Assembly (NCBI RefSeq): GCF_000725485.1
Contig: NZ_JOAG01000007.1
Coordinates: 161,061-225,060 of the forward strand
Length of the DNA stretch: 64,000 nucleotides
Source of the DNA: Nonomuraea candida
Lineage (GTDB): Bacteria; Actinomycetota; Actinomycetes; Streptosporangiales; Streptosporangiaceae
Reading direction: 5' to 3'
Shown: positions 38,927 to 46,801 of the stretch, piece after piece
Layout: each line of letters opens with the position of its first letter
Position numbering within the stretch: position 1 is the first letter of the stretch
Program-made: the position numbers and the translations under genes
Notes under the pieces: generated by a model
Told to the model about the DNA's origin: nothing
The model's input: the letters and a program-made list of their open reading frames with translations, nothing else
Database searches by the model: none

Positions 38927-39750
38927 CCCGCCGGCCCAAGACCCGCCGGCCCAAGACCCGCCAGCCCAAGACCCGCCTGCCCATGTCCCGCCGCCGACGC
39001 CGCTGGTGGATCGCGGGCGTCGCCGCCACGGCCCTCCTGGCCGCCGCCGTGGCGCTGACGGCGATCGCCTTCCCCTCCGTCGCGGCCATCACCTGCCCCG
39101 GCTGTTACGGCCTGGAGCGGATCAGGCCCGGCCTGTACGCCGAGCCCGGACTGTCGCAGGAGCGGCGCCGGCACGTCGTCGCGGTCGCCGACCAGGCCGG
39201 CGAGCGCGTCCGCGCCTTCTTCGGCGGGCGGGCCGGCTCTCCCGACGTCCTGGTGTGCCTGTCGGAGGACTGCTACCGCCGGATCGGCGGCGGGCGGGAA
39301 CGCGGCATCGCGGTGCTGAACCGGTCGGTCATGTTGTCCCCGCGCGGCGTCGACCCCGTGATCGCCTCCCACGAGCTGGCCCACGTGGAGCTGCACGCCC
39401 GGCTGGCGGGCGCCGACGTGCCGCAGTGGTTCGACGAAGGGCTGGCCGTGCTGGTCAGCGGGGACCCCCGCTACCTCGCGCCGGACGGGGACCGCTGCCT
39501 GGCCGAGCCCCGCCGGCCCCTTCCGGTCACGCTCGGCGCGTGGCTGCGCGGGGCCTCGGCGGACGCCCGGCTCTACGCCGAGGCCGCCTGCCAGGTGAGC
39601 CGCTGGGCGGCGGCGAACGGCGGCGAGGCGGGCCTGCGGACACTCGTCGCCCGGCTGTCGGCGGGCCGCCCCTTCGACACCCTCGTCACGGTCGCATCTC
39701 CGCCGCCTGCGGGTCAGGCCCCGTCCGGTCCGCACCCCCCGTATCGGTGA
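38923..39750 (+). CDS. Membrane-anchored gluzincin-like metallopeptidase
   Basis: A 275-residue protein. The N-terminus has repeated R-R-P-K-T-R units from an 18-bp DNA repeat, then a TM helix (~30-50) placing the rest outside. Zinc site S-H-E-L-A-H-V-E-L-H (~148-157) with Q-W-F-D-E-G-L-A (~167-174) supplying the third ligand Glu fits peptidase MA-like gluzincins. Cys pairs near 58/61 (C-P-G-C) and 106/111 suggest extracellular disulphides. It is translationally coupled to the hydrolase, suggesting joint processing of an extracellular peptide or protein. Substrate unknown. Confidence 0.82.
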   Translation: MTRRPKTRRPKTRQPKTRLPMSRRRRRWWIAGVAATALLAAAVALTAIAFPSVAAITCPGCYGLERIRPGLYAEPGLSQERRRHVVAVADQAGERVRAFFGGRAGSPDVLVCLSEDCYRRIGGGRERGIAVLNRSVMLSPRGVDPVIASHELAHVELHARLAGADVPQWFDEGLAVLVSGDPRYLAPDGDRCLAEPRRPLPVTLGAWLRGASADARLYAEAACQVSRWAAANGGEAGLRTLVARLSAGRPFDTLVTVASPPPAGQAPSGPHPPYR

Positions 39751-39773
39751 AATGCGTCGTGACGCGTGGGCGG

Positions 39774-39808
39774 ACCGGCCCGGCTTCGTGGGCTCGGGCC
39801 GGGCCGGT
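39774..39808. terminator. Bidirectional hairpin between convergent genes
   Basis: ACCGGCCCGGC (39774-39784) and its exact complement GCCGGGCCGGT (39798-39808) form an 11-bp stem with a 13-nt loop, 24 nt past the metallopeptidase stop and 14 nt from the stop of the convergent repeat-protein gene. Confidence 0.72.
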
Positions 39809-39821
39809 TCGCGGGGGTGGG

Positions 39822-40718
39822 TCAGCCGGGCGGGACGACGCCGTTCTTGGCGACGGGGACGGCCAGCTGGGCGGAGCCGGTGAGCCGGAGCTCCTCGGGG
39901 GGCAGGTGGCCCAGGACCCGGTTCAGGTGTCTCAGCGTCAGCGGCACCGGCGAGATGGCCGGGCCCGTCAGGTCGAACTTCTCCAGGTCGATCCAGCGCA
40001 CGATGTCGACGGCGTCCGGCGGGATCTCGTCACCGGCCTTGTGCACCGGCACGCAGAGCTGGCGGGCGGCGTCGACCAGGACGGTCCTGGCGGGGATCTG
40101 GCCGGTCAGCACGGGGTTGAGCTGGGTGAGGGCCAGGCGCCGGTTCATCAGCGGGTTCGGCAGGTGCGCGTAGCACAGCAGGTCGATGTGCGAGATGACC
40201 CGCAGGATGTCCGGAGCGGGGACCAGGCCGTTCTTGGCGACCGGCACGCACAGCTGCTGGGGCGCGTTCAGCGTGACGCTGATGCCCGGCACGTTCTGCA
40301 GGACCGGGTTGAGGTGGCGCAGCCCCAGGTTCTGGTTGATCGCGGGCCCCGTCACCCGGTAGCACGACAGGTCGACGAACCTGAGGTAGTCGAGCACGCC
40401 CGGCGGGGGCATGACCTCGTTCTTGGCCACCGGGACGCAGAGCTGCTCGCGCGGGCCGAGCGTGACCTGCACCGGCGGCTGGTTGCCGAGGACGGGGTTG
40501 AGGTGGCGCAGCGTCAGCGTGGTGGCCGGCGGCTGGTAGGTGGTGGTCTTGAAGCACTCGAGGTCGAGGTTCGACACGAACTCCCGCGGCGTCGGCGGGG
40601 CCAGGGCCGCCGCGGGCGGCGCGACGAGGTAGGCGGCGGCCAGAATCACGAGGCCAGCGGATAAGAGGCGTCTCAACGTGATTCTTGCGCGGAATCGTGG
40701 TGCGCCCTTTTCGTTCAT
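39822..40718 (-). CDS. Secreted protein with four tandem ~62-residue repeats
   Basis: A 298-residue protein; GGAGG 4 nt before the ATG; signal peptide ~12-38. Four repeats follow, each with a hydrophobic L-x-L-R-H-L-N-P-V-L segment, then Q-L-C-V-P-V-A-K-N-G (or close), P-P, a short helix and D-L-x-C-Y. The fourth repeat lacks the cysteines (D-L-E-K-F; Q-L-A-V-P-V-A-K-N-G). Each repeat has a Cys pair likely to form disulphides outside the cell. The architecture resembles uncharacterised DUF7450-like secreted proteins. No enzymatic motif; function unknown. Confidence 0.78.
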   Translation of the reverse strand: MNEKGAPRFRARITLRRLLSAGLVILAAAYLVAPPAAALAPPTPREFVSNLDLECFKTTTYQPPATTLTLRHLNPVLGNQPPVQVTLGPREQLCVPVAKNEVMPPPGVLDYLRFVDLSCYRVTGPAINQNLGLRHLNPVLQNVPGISVTLNAPQQLCVPVAKNGLVPAPDILRVISHIDLLCYAHLPNPLMNRRLALTQLNPVLTGQIPARTVLVDAARQLCVPVHKAGDEIPPDAVDIVRWIDLEKFDLTGPAISPVPLTLRHLNRVLGHLPPEELRLTGSAQLAVPVAKNGVVPPG

Positions 40719-40830
40719 CCGTCCTCCAGGGCCGGTCGATGTGCTTCGACTGTGCGCTCGCGCACCGGCCCTGACAAGGCAGGTGGCCGCAATCTGCCAC
40801 GGCCCGTGAGGGGCCGCGCCCGCGGGCGCG

Positions 40831-40920
40831 GGACCCGCGAGCCGGGCCGGTCGGGGCGCGGGACCCGCAGGCCGGGCCGGTCGGGGCGCGGGACCCGCAG
40901 GCCGGGCCGGTCGGGGCGCG
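40831..40920. repeat. 30-bp tandem repeat, three copies
   Basis: Three head-to-tail 30-bp units beginning GGACCCGC at 40831, 40861 and 40891; the first differs by a GA/AG swap. A diverged fourth copy runs into the 3' end of the HxlR gene. Each unit contains GCCGGGCCGGTCGGGG. It lies between the secreted repeat-protein gene's 5' side and the HxlR stop. Confidence 0.9.
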
Positions 40921-40948
40921 AGGGCGCCTCACCCGCGGGCCGGGCCGG

Positions 40949-41449
40949 TCAGGGGGCGAGGCCGCTGCGCCGGGCGAGGACGGTGGTGCCGGGGCCGGCG
41001 GCGGCGCCCGGGCCGGGCAGCGCGGTCACCGTGGCGGTGTTCACCGGCTCGCCGCACGCCGAGCAGCAGACCCGCGGCGTGAACTCCGCGCCGCACGCGT
41101 CGTGCACCAGGCGCACGGGCGGGCCGCCGGGCGGCGTGGCCCACTTGTCGCCCCAGGCCATCAGCGCCATCAGCACCGGCACGAACTCCCGGCCGGCCTC
41201 GGTGAGGTGGTACTCGTGGCGCGGCGGCCGCTCCTGGTAGGCCCGGCGCTCCACGATGCCGTCGGCGACCAGCGACTCGAGCCGCCGGGTGAGCAGGTTG
41301 CGGGAGATGCCGAGGTTCTCGGCGATGTCGTCGAACCGGTGCAGGCCGAGGTGGATGTCACGCACGATCAGCGGCGTCCACCACTCGCCGATCCGTTCCA
41401 GTGACTGTCCGATCGAGCAGTGCATCTCCGCGAAGCTGGTCCGTTGCAT
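40949..41449 (-). CDS. HxlR-family transcriptional regulator
   Basis: A 166-residue protein from ATG 41449 (GAGGG upstream); an in-frame ATG 12 codons earlier is less likely. Winged-helix HxlR core: C-S-I-G-Q-S-L-E-R-I-G-E-W-W-T at ~11-25, L-G-I-S-R-N-L-L-T-R-R-L (~48-59), Y-H-L-T-E-A-G (~83-89). The Cys at ~11 is the redox/aldehyde-sensing Cys position of this family. The tail has a C-x(14)-C-C-x-x-C arrangement that might hold zinc. It is divergent from the tautomerase gene, its likely target. Confidence 0.9.
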   Translation of the reverse strand: MQRTSFAEMHCSIGQSLERIGEWWTPLIVRDIHLGLHRFDDIAENLGISRNLLTRRLESLVADGIVERRAYQERPPRHEYHLTEAGREFVPVLMALMAWGDKWATPPGGPPVRLVHDACGAEFTPRVCCSACGEPVNTATVTALPGPGAAAGPGTTVLARRSGLAP

Positions 41450-41475
41450 GGCCCTCAGTCTAGAGGGTTGATTGA

Positions 41476-41517
41476 TTGAACTCACTGCTGTAGCTTGCGA
41501 ATTCCCAGCAAGTTCAA
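41476..41517. promoter_or_regulatory. Inverted repeat between HxlR and tautomerase genes
   Basis: TTGAACT at 41476-41482 and AGTTCAA at 41511-41517 are exact complements, extended imperfectly by CTGCTG and CAGCA. The pair spans the divergent promoter region and is a candidate HxlR operator. Confidence 0.55.
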
Positions 41518-41532
41518 TGAAAGGACTAACTC

Positions 41533-41982
41533 ATGCCGTTCGTGGAGCTGTTCGTCCGCAAGGGCTCACTCGACCCGGAGCAGCGCGAGAAGATCGGCGG
41601 GCGGCTGGTCTCGGAGGTGATGATCGCCGAGGGCGCCCCCGACACCGAGGCCGCCCGGTCCATCTCGTGGCTGGTGGTCAACGAGATCGACGCCTGGTTC
41701 GTCGGCGGCCGGCCGCTCGCCGCCGGGGAGAAGCCGGCATACGTGGTACGCGTGGGCGTGCCGGCCGGCTCGATGAACGACGACAAGCGCCGCGACATCG
41801 TGCGCCGCGTCACGCGGGTCCTCGCGGACGCCGACCCGGAGCCGGAGCGGTTCACCCGGGCCACCGCCGCGTGGGTGCACATCAACGAGGTCCCCGAGGG
41901 CAACTGGGGAGCGGGCGGGGAGATCGTCCGCATCGAGGACATCGCGGCCTTCGTCACCGGCGACCGGCCCGCGCCGGCGTAG
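41533..41982 (+). CDS. Tautomerase-family protein (4-OT-like)
   Basis: A 149-residue protein starting M-P-F-V-E-L-F, so Pro1 would be exposed after Met removal as in 4-oxalocrotonate tautomerase-like enzymes. The length fits two fused beta-alpha-beta units: the second begins near K-P-A-Y-V-V-R-V (~74). Residues P-E-G-N-W-G (~127-132) resemble the C-terminal segment of the family. A purine-rich AAAGGA precedes the start. Divergent from an HxlR regulator, a pairing usual for stress or quinone/aldehyde response. Substrate unknown. Confidence 0.8.
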   Translation: MPFVELFVRKGSLDPEQREKIGGRLVSEVMIAEGAPDTEAARSISWLVVNEIDAWFVGGRPLAAGEKPAYVVRVGVPAGSMNDDKRRDIVRRVTRVLADADPEPERFTRATAAWVHINEVPEGNWGAGGEIVRIEDIAAFVTGDRPAPA

Positions 41983-42012
41983 AACCACCACCGGGCGGGC
42001 GCGCGGCGCGCG

Positions 42013-43035
42013 TCAGCGCCAGCCGAGGGCGGGGGCGACGTGGGTCAGGACCGATGAGAGCAGGTGGGCGTTGTAGTCCACGCCGAGCTGGCTGGGCACC
42101 GTGAGCAGCAGCGTGTCCGCCGCGGCGATCGCCTCGTCCCCGGCCAGCTCCTTGACGAGCACGTCGGGCTCGGCCGCGTACGTGCGCCCGAAGATGGCCC
42201 TGGTGGTGGCGTCGATGAAGCCGACCTGGTCGGAGCTGGCGCGCTCGTGACCGAAGTACGCGCGGTCCAGGTCGCTGACGATCGGCATGATCGAGCGGCT
42301 CACCGACACCCGCGGCTCGCCCTCGTGCCCGGCCTCCTTCCACGCCTCCCGGTAGGCCGCGATCTGCTCGGCCTGCTGCACGTGGAACGGCTTGCCGTTC
42401 TCGTCGTCCTTGAGCGTCGAGCTCATCAGGTGCATGCCCAGCCCCGCGGCCCACTTCGCGGTGGCGTTCGAGCTGGAACCCCACCAGATCCGCCGCCGCA
42501 GCCCCTCCGAGTGCGGCTCGATGCGCAGCAGCCCCGGCGGGTTGGGGAACATCGGCCGCGGGTTCGGCCGCGCGAAGCCCTCGCCCTCCAGCACCGTGAG
42601 GAACGCCTCCGCGTGCCGGCGGGCCATGTCCGCCTCGGTCTCGCCCTCGGCCGGCTGATAGCCGAAGTAGCGCCAGCCGTCGATGACCTGCTCGGGTGAT
42701 CCGCGGCTGATGCCGAGCTGGAGCCGCCCGCCCGCGATGAGATCGGCCGCGCCGGCGTCCTCGGCCATGTAGAGCGGGTTCTCGTAGCGCATGTCGATCA
42801 CGCCGGTGCCGATCTCGATCCGGCTCGTCCGCGCGCCGACGGCCGCCAGCAGCGGGAACGGGCTGGCGAGCTGCCGGGCGAAGTGGTGGACCCGGAAGTA
42901 GGCGCCGTCGGCCCCCAGCTCCTCGGCGGCCACCGCCAGCTCGATCGACTGCAGCAGGGTGTCGGACGCGCTGCGGGCCTGCGAATGCGGCGACGACGAC
43001 CAATGCCCGAAGCTCAGGAAACCGATCTTTTTCAT
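42013..43035 (-). CDS. LLM-class flavin-dependent oxidoreductase
   Basis: A 340-residue luciferase-like TIM-barrel protein that would use FMNH2 or F420. It has the family layout M-K-K-I-G-F-L-S-F-G-H-W (~1-12), E-L-G-A-D-G-A-Y-F-R-V-H-H-F-A (~40-54), I-E-I-G-T-G-V-I-D-M-R-Y-E-N-P (~73-87) and L-Q-L-G-I-S-R-G-S-P (~106-115). The V-H-H-F signature is typical. It is divergent from the PadR operon and convergent with the tautomerase. Substrate not predictable. Confidence 0.9.
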   Translation of the reverse strand: MKKIGFLSFGHWSSSPHSQARSASDTLLQSIELAVAAEELGADGAYFRVHHFARQLASPFPLLAAVGARTSRIEIGTGVIDMRYENPLYMAEDAGAADLIAGGRLQLGISRGSPEQVIDGWRYFGYQPAEGETEADMARRHAEAFLTVLEGEGFARPNPRPMFPNPPGLLRIEPHSEGLRRRIWWGSSSNATAKWAAGLGMHLMSSTLKDDENGKPFHVQQAEQIAAYREAWKEAGHEGEPRVSVSRSIMPIVSDLDRAYFGHERASSDQVGFIDATTRAIFGRTYAAEPDVLVKELAGDEAIAAADTLLLTVPSQLGVDYNAHLLSSVLTHVAPALGWR

Positions 43036-43108
43036 ACACGCCTCAACCTTCCTCGCGTCAAGGACATTCCGCCGCCGGCGACCGCCCGAACTACTCGCCG
43101 TTGCTAAG

Positions 43109-43144
43109 TACCGGTAGTCAGTGTTACTTTGTACCGGTAGTCAG
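43109..43144. promoter_or_regulatory. Two TACCGGTAGTCAG direct repeats (PadR operator candidate)
   Basis: Identical 13-bp sequences at 43109-43121 and 43132-43144, 23 bp apart, each with the palindrome TACCGGTA. They overlap the likely promoter of the PadR operon and the 5' side of the divergent LLM gene. A two-turn spacing puts both on one DNA face, fitting a dimeric PadR autorepressor. Confidence 0.65.
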
Positions 43145-43174
43145 CGACACCAAGTAGCTGGAAGGGGGTGTTCC

Positions 43175-43510
43175 ATGGGCAAGCAGTTGACGGAGATGCT
43201 CAAGGGGACGCTGGAAGGGGTCGTGCTGGCGATCCTGTCCGGCCGGCCCGCGTACGGCTACGAGATCACCGCATCGCTGCGCGAGCGGGGCTTCTCCGAC
43301 ATCGCCGAGGGCACCGTCTACGCGCTGCTGGTCCGGATCGAGCAGCGCGGCCTCGTGGACGTGGAGAAGGTCCCGTCCGGGAAGGGGCCGCCGCGCAAGG
43401 TGTACTCCCTGAACGCTCAGGGACGGGAATGCCTCGAAGAGTTCTGGAGGACCTGGGACTTCCTCGCCGGGAGACTCGGGCGGCTCCACCAAGGAGGAGA
43501 GCAGACGTGA
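43175..43510 (+). CDS. PadR-family transcriptional regulator
   Basis: A 111-residue PadR protein from ATG 43175 (GAAGGGGG upstream). Winged helix with L-K-G-T-L-E-G-V-V-L-A-I-L (~9-21), Y-G-Y-E-I-T-A-S-L (~27-35), E-G-T-V-Y-A-L-L-V-R-I-E (~45-56) and Y-S-L-N-A-Q-G (~76-82). It heads a five-gene operon with a DUF1048 protein, an ABC exporter and a P450, and overlaps the second gene by GTGA. It is probably the drug-responsive repressor of that operon. Confidence 0.93.
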   Translation: MGKQLTEMLKGTLEGVVLAILSGRPAYGYEITASLRERGFSDIAEGTVYALLVRIEQRGLVDVEKVPSGKGPPRKVYSLNAQGRECLEEFWRTWDFLAGRLGRLHQGGEQT

Positions 43511-43908
43511 GCGCAGAGCCGAGCGAGCCGAAGAGCCGCTACCTGCAGTACCTGGAGATCGTCACCGGCTCGCTGGAGGAGAAGAAGCGCTGGCGGCAGT
43601 ACAAGGCGCGCGTCAAGGGGCTGCCCGAGAGCCACCGCATCGCGGTCGAGGCGCTGGAGCGCTACCTGGTGCACTTCGGGCCGGCCGACGGCGCGGGCGC
43701 GATGGAGATGTACGAGGACCTGGCCGACCTGTTCGAGCAGAGTGCGGCCGACGCGACCCCCATCCGCGACATCTTCGGGGAAGACCCCGTCGCGTTCGTC
43801 GAGGCCTTCATGGCCAACTACCCCCTCGGCCAGTACCGGGCCCGGGAGCGCAACCGCTTCGTCAGCGCCGTCGAGCGCGCCGCCGCAGAACAGGACAGGA
43901 CAAAGTGA
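43507..43908 (+). CDS. DUF1048-family protein
   Basis: A 133-residue, mostly helical, charged protein; GTG start overlapping the PadR stop. It carries E-K-K-R-W-R-Q-Y-K-A-R-V-K-G-L-P-E-S-H-R (~26-45), typical of DUF1048 proteins, which are found next to PadR regulators and ABC exporters. No enzymatic motif. Its fixed partnership with PadR suggests a co-regulator, but this is inference. Its stop overlaps the ABC ATPase start (TGATG). Confidence 0.82.
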   Translation: MSAEPSEPKSRYLQYLEIVTGSLEEKKRWRQYKARVKGLPESHRIAVEALERYLVHFGPADGAGAMEMYEDLADLFEQSAADATPIRDIFGEDPVAFVEAFMANYPLGQYRARERNRFVSAVERAAAEQDRTK

Positions 43909-44672
43909 TGACGACCCAGCAGGCTCCGGCGATCCAGGTGCGTGGCATGGAGAAGTCGTACAAGGAGCTGCGCGTGCTGCGCGGCGTGGACTTCGAGGTG
44001 GCGCGGGGCAGCATCTTCGCCCTGCTCGGCTCCAACGGGGCGGGCAAGACCACCGCCGTGAAGATCCTGTCCACGCTGCTCAGGCCGGACGCCGGCACCG
44101 CCCGCGTCAACGGCTTCGACGTGGCCACGCAGGCCGCGAAGGTACGCGAGTCGATCAGCCTGACCGGCCAGTTCGCCGCCGTGGACGAGATCCTCAGCGG
44201 GCGGGAGAACCTCGTGCTGGTCGCCCGGCTGCGCCACCTCGCCCATCCGGGCAAGGTCGCCGACGACCTGCTGCGCCGGTTCTCGCTGACGGAGGCGGGC
44301 GGGCGGAAGGTGTCGACGTACTCCGGCGGCATGCGCCGCCGGCTCGACATCGCGATGAGCCTCATCGGCGACCCGCCGGCCATCTTCCTCGACGAGCCCA
44401 CCACCGGGCTCGACCCCCAGGCCCGCATCGAGGTCTGGCAGGCCGTCAAGGAGCTGGCCGAGAGCGGCACCACGGTGCTGCTCACCACCCAGTACCTGGA
44501 CGAGGCCGAGCAGCTCGCCGACCGGATCGCGATCCTGCACGAGGGCCGGATCATCGTCAACGGCACCCTGGCCGAGCTCAAGCGGCTGCTGCCGCCCGCC
44601 AAGGTCGAGTACATCGAGAAGCAGCCGACCCTGGAGGACGTCTTCCTCTCCCTCGTCGGCGCGAAAGCCTAG
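43908..44672 (+). CDS. ABC-2 type drug exporter ATPase (DrrA-like)
   Basis: A 254-residue ATPase: Walker A G-S-N-G-A-G-K-T-T (~43-51), Q-loop T-G-Q-F (~85), signature Y-S-G-G-M-R-R-R (~140), Walker B I-F-L-D-E-P-T-T-G-L-D (~160), H-loop T-T-Q-Y (~194). All catalytic residues are present. It is shorter than DrrA by part of the C-terminal domain. ATG 43908 (or GTG one codon earlier) overlaps the previous stop. It pairs with the permease that follows. Confidence 0.94.
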   Translation: MTTQQAPAIQVRGMEKSYKELRVLRGVDFEVARGSIFALLGSNGAGKTTAVKILSTLLRPDAGTARVNGFDVATQAAKVRESISLTGQFAAVDEILSGRENLVLVARLRHLAHPGKVADDLLRRFSLTEAGGRKVSTYSGGMRRRLDIAMSLIGDPPAIFLDEPTTGLDPQARIEVWQAVKELAESGTTVLLTTQYLDEAEQLADRIAILHEGRIIVNGTLAELKRLLPPAKVEYIEKQPTLEDVFLSLVGAKA

Positions 44673-44684
44673 AAGGAACCCACG

Positions 44685-45449
44685 ATGAGCAAGCATTTCC
44701 TCGGTGACACCACCGTCCTGCTGGGGCGGTCCCTGCGCCACATCACCCGCAGCCCCGACACCATCATCACGACCGCGATCATGCCGATCGCGATGATGCT
44801 GATGTTCGTCTACGTGTTCGGCGGCGCGATCAGGACGGGCTCGGACTCGTCGTACGTCAACTACATGCTGCCCGGCATCCTGCTCATCACGGTCGCCTCG
44901 GGCATCGCCTACACCGCCTACCGGCTGTTCATGGACATGCAGGGCGGCATCTTCGAGCGCTTCCAGTCGATGCCGACCGCGCGGTCGTCGGTGCTCTGGG
45001 CGCACGTGCTGACCTCGCTGGTCGCCAACCTGGTCTCGCTCGTGGTCGTGATGCTGGTGGCCCTGCTCATGGGCTTCCGCTCCGGCGCCGGCGTGCTGGC
45101 CTGGCTGTCGGTCGCCGGCGTCCTGGTGCTGTTCACCCTGGCGCTGACCTGGATCGCCGTCATTCCGGGCCTGTCGGCCAGGACCATGGAGGGTGCGAGC
45201 GCGTTCTCCTATCCGCTCATCTTCCTGCCCTTCCTCAGCTCGGCGTTCGTGCCCACCGACACCATGCCCGGCCCGCTGCGCGTCTTCGCCGAGAACCAGC
45301 CGGTGACCTCCATCGTCAACGCCATCCGCGCCCTGTTCGCCGAGCAGCCGGTCGGCTCCGACATCTGGATCGCCCTGGCCTGGTGCGCCGGCATCCTCGT
45401 CGTCGCCTACGCCTTCGCCATGAACACCTACCGCCGCAAGATCTCCTAG
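44685..45449 (+). CDS. ABC-2 type exporter permease (DrrB-like)
   Basis: A 254-residue membrane protein with six TM helices and an ABC-2 signature region around E-G-A-S-A-F-S-Y-P-L-I-F-L-P-F-L-S-S-A-F (~166-185). AAGGAAC lies before the ATG, and it follows the ATPase by 12 bp. With the ATPase it would export a hydrophobic compound, possibly the substrate or product of the adjacent P450. Substrate unknown. Confidence 0.93.
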   Translation: MSKHFLGDTTVLLGRSLRHITRSPDTIITTAIMPIAMMLMFVYVFGGAIRTGSDSSYVNYMLPGILLITVASGIAYTAYRLFMDMQGGIFERFQSMPTARSSVLWAHVLTSLVANLVSLVVVMLVALLMGFRSGAGVLAWLSVAGVLVLFTLALTWIAVIPGLSARTMEGASAFSYPLIFLPFLSSAFVPTDTMPGPLRVFAENQPVTSIVNAIRALFAEQPVGSDIWIALAWCAGILVVAYAFAMNTYRRKIS

Positions 45450-45461
45450 AAGGAACCTCTC

Positions 45462-46670
45462 ATGACCGACTCCCTCCACACCCTCGCCACGATGCCGACC
45501 CAGCGGCAGGCCGGCTGCCCCTTCGACCCGCCCAAGGAGCTGATCGAGGCCCGCGAGCACGCCCCGATCAGCCGCTTCACCTTCCCCGACGGCCACCAAG
45601 GCTGGGTGGTCACCGGCTACGACCTGACCCGGGCCATCCTGGCCGACCCGCGCTTCAGCTCCCGCCGGGAGCTCATGAAGCACCACCCGGTCATCGACTA
45701 CGGCGACATCGAGGTGCCCCCGGCACCGCCCGGCGAGTTCCTGCTGATGGACGAGCCCCAGCACGGCCGCTACCGCAAGCCGCTGGTCGGCAAGTTCACC
45801 GTCCGCCGGATGCGGCTGCTCACCGAGCGCGTCGAGCAGATCACCGCCGAGCACCTGGACGCCATGGAGCAGGCCGGTCCCGCCGCCGACCTGGTGACCG
45901 CGTTCGCCAAGCCCATCCCCGCCATCGTGATCTGCGAGCTGCTCGGGGTGCCGTACGAGGACCGGGGCCGCTTCCAGCACAACATCGACCTCTTCCTCGG
46001 CGGCGAGGCCAGCGACGAGGAGATCGGCACCGCCTACGTCGAGACCCAGCAGTACCTCGCCGAGCTGGTGGCCGCCAAGCGGGCCAACCCCACCGACGAC
46101 GTGCTCAGCGACCTGCTCGACAGCGACCTGACCGACGAGGAGCTGCAGGGCATGGCCCTGATCCTGCTGTCGGCCGGGTTCGACACCACGGCCAACATGC
46201 TCGCCCTGGGCACTTTCGCCCTGCTGCGGAACCCGGACCAGCTGGCCGCCCTGCGCGCCGACCCCTCCCTCACCGACCAGGCCGTGGAGGAGCTGCTGCG
46301 CTACCTGACCGTCGCCAAGCAGTTCTTCCGGGTCGCGCTGGAGGACGTCGAGCTGGCCGGCCACACCATCGAGGCCGGCACGACGGTCGTCCTGGCCCTC
46401 AACACCGCCAACCGCGACCCCGAGCGCTTCCGGAACCCGCACGCGCTCGACATCCACCGCCAGGACGGCGGCCACCTGGCCTTCAGCCACGGCATCCACC
46501 AGTGCCTGGGCCAGCAGCTCGCCCGCGTCGAGATGCGGGTCGCCTTCCCCGCGCTGTTCAACCGTTTCCCCACGCTGCGCCTGGCCGTACCGGCGGAAGA
46601 GGTCGCCCTGCGCCCGGAGATCGCCGACATCTACGGCGTCAAGAGCCTCCCGGTCACCTGGGACGCCTGA
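45462..46670 (+). CDS. Cytochrome P450 monooxygenase
   Basis: A 402-residue bacterial class I P450. I-helix L-S-A-G-F-D-T-T-A-N (~236-245) with the acid-alcohol type T-T, K-helix E-E-L-L-R (~283-287), and heme loop F-S-H-G-I-H-Q-C-L-G-Q-Q-L-A-R with Cys~348. AAGGAAC precedes the ATG, 12 bp after the permease. It is last in the PadR operon; needs a ferredoxin encoded elsewhere. Likely hydroxylates a xenobiotic or a secondary metabolite that the adjoining ABC system exports. Confidence 0.94.
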   Translation: MTDSLHTLATMPTQRQAGCPFDPPKELIEAREHAPISRFTFPDGHQGWVVTGYDLTRAILADPRFSSRRELMKHHPVIDYGDIEVPPAPPGEFLLMDEPQHGRYRKPLVGKFTVRRMRLLTERVEQITAEHLDAMEQAGPAADLVTAFAKPIPAIVICELLGVPYEDRGRFQHNIDLFLGGEASDEEIGTAYVETQQYLAELVAAKRANPTDDVLSDLLDSDLTDEELQGMALILLSAGFDTTANMLALGTFALLRNPDQLAALRADPSLTDQAVEELLRYLTVAKQFFRVALEDVELAGHTIEAGTTVVLALNTANRDPERFRNPHALDIHRQDGGHLAFSHGIHQCLGQQLARVEMRVAFPALFNRFPTLRLAVPAEEVALRPEIADIYGVKSLPVTWDA

Positions 46671-46688
46671 CCCCGCGCCGCACCACGC

Positions 46689-46752
46689 CGCCCACCTTCG
46701 ACACCGCCCACCTTCGACACCGCCCGCCTTCGACACCGCCCGCCTTCGACAC
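46689..46752. repeat. 16-bp tandem repeat, four copies
   Basis: CGCCCACCTTCGACAC twice, then CGCCCGCCTTCGACAC twice, head to tail, between the P450 stop and the convergent isochorismatase-like gene. No strong hairpin. It may stem from replication slippage. Confidence 0.92.
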
Positions 46753-46801
46753 CGTCGCCGACCGCCGACGCCGACGTCACCTCTTCACGGCCGACGGCCG
46801 G

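Noticed and set aside
40831..40920. CRISPR array of 30-bp repeats
   Set aside because: The repeats are head to tail with no unique spacers.
46689..46752. CRISPR-like repeat array
   Set aside because: Units are 16 bp, contiguous, with no spacers; this is a simple tandem repeat. No cas genes are present in the window.
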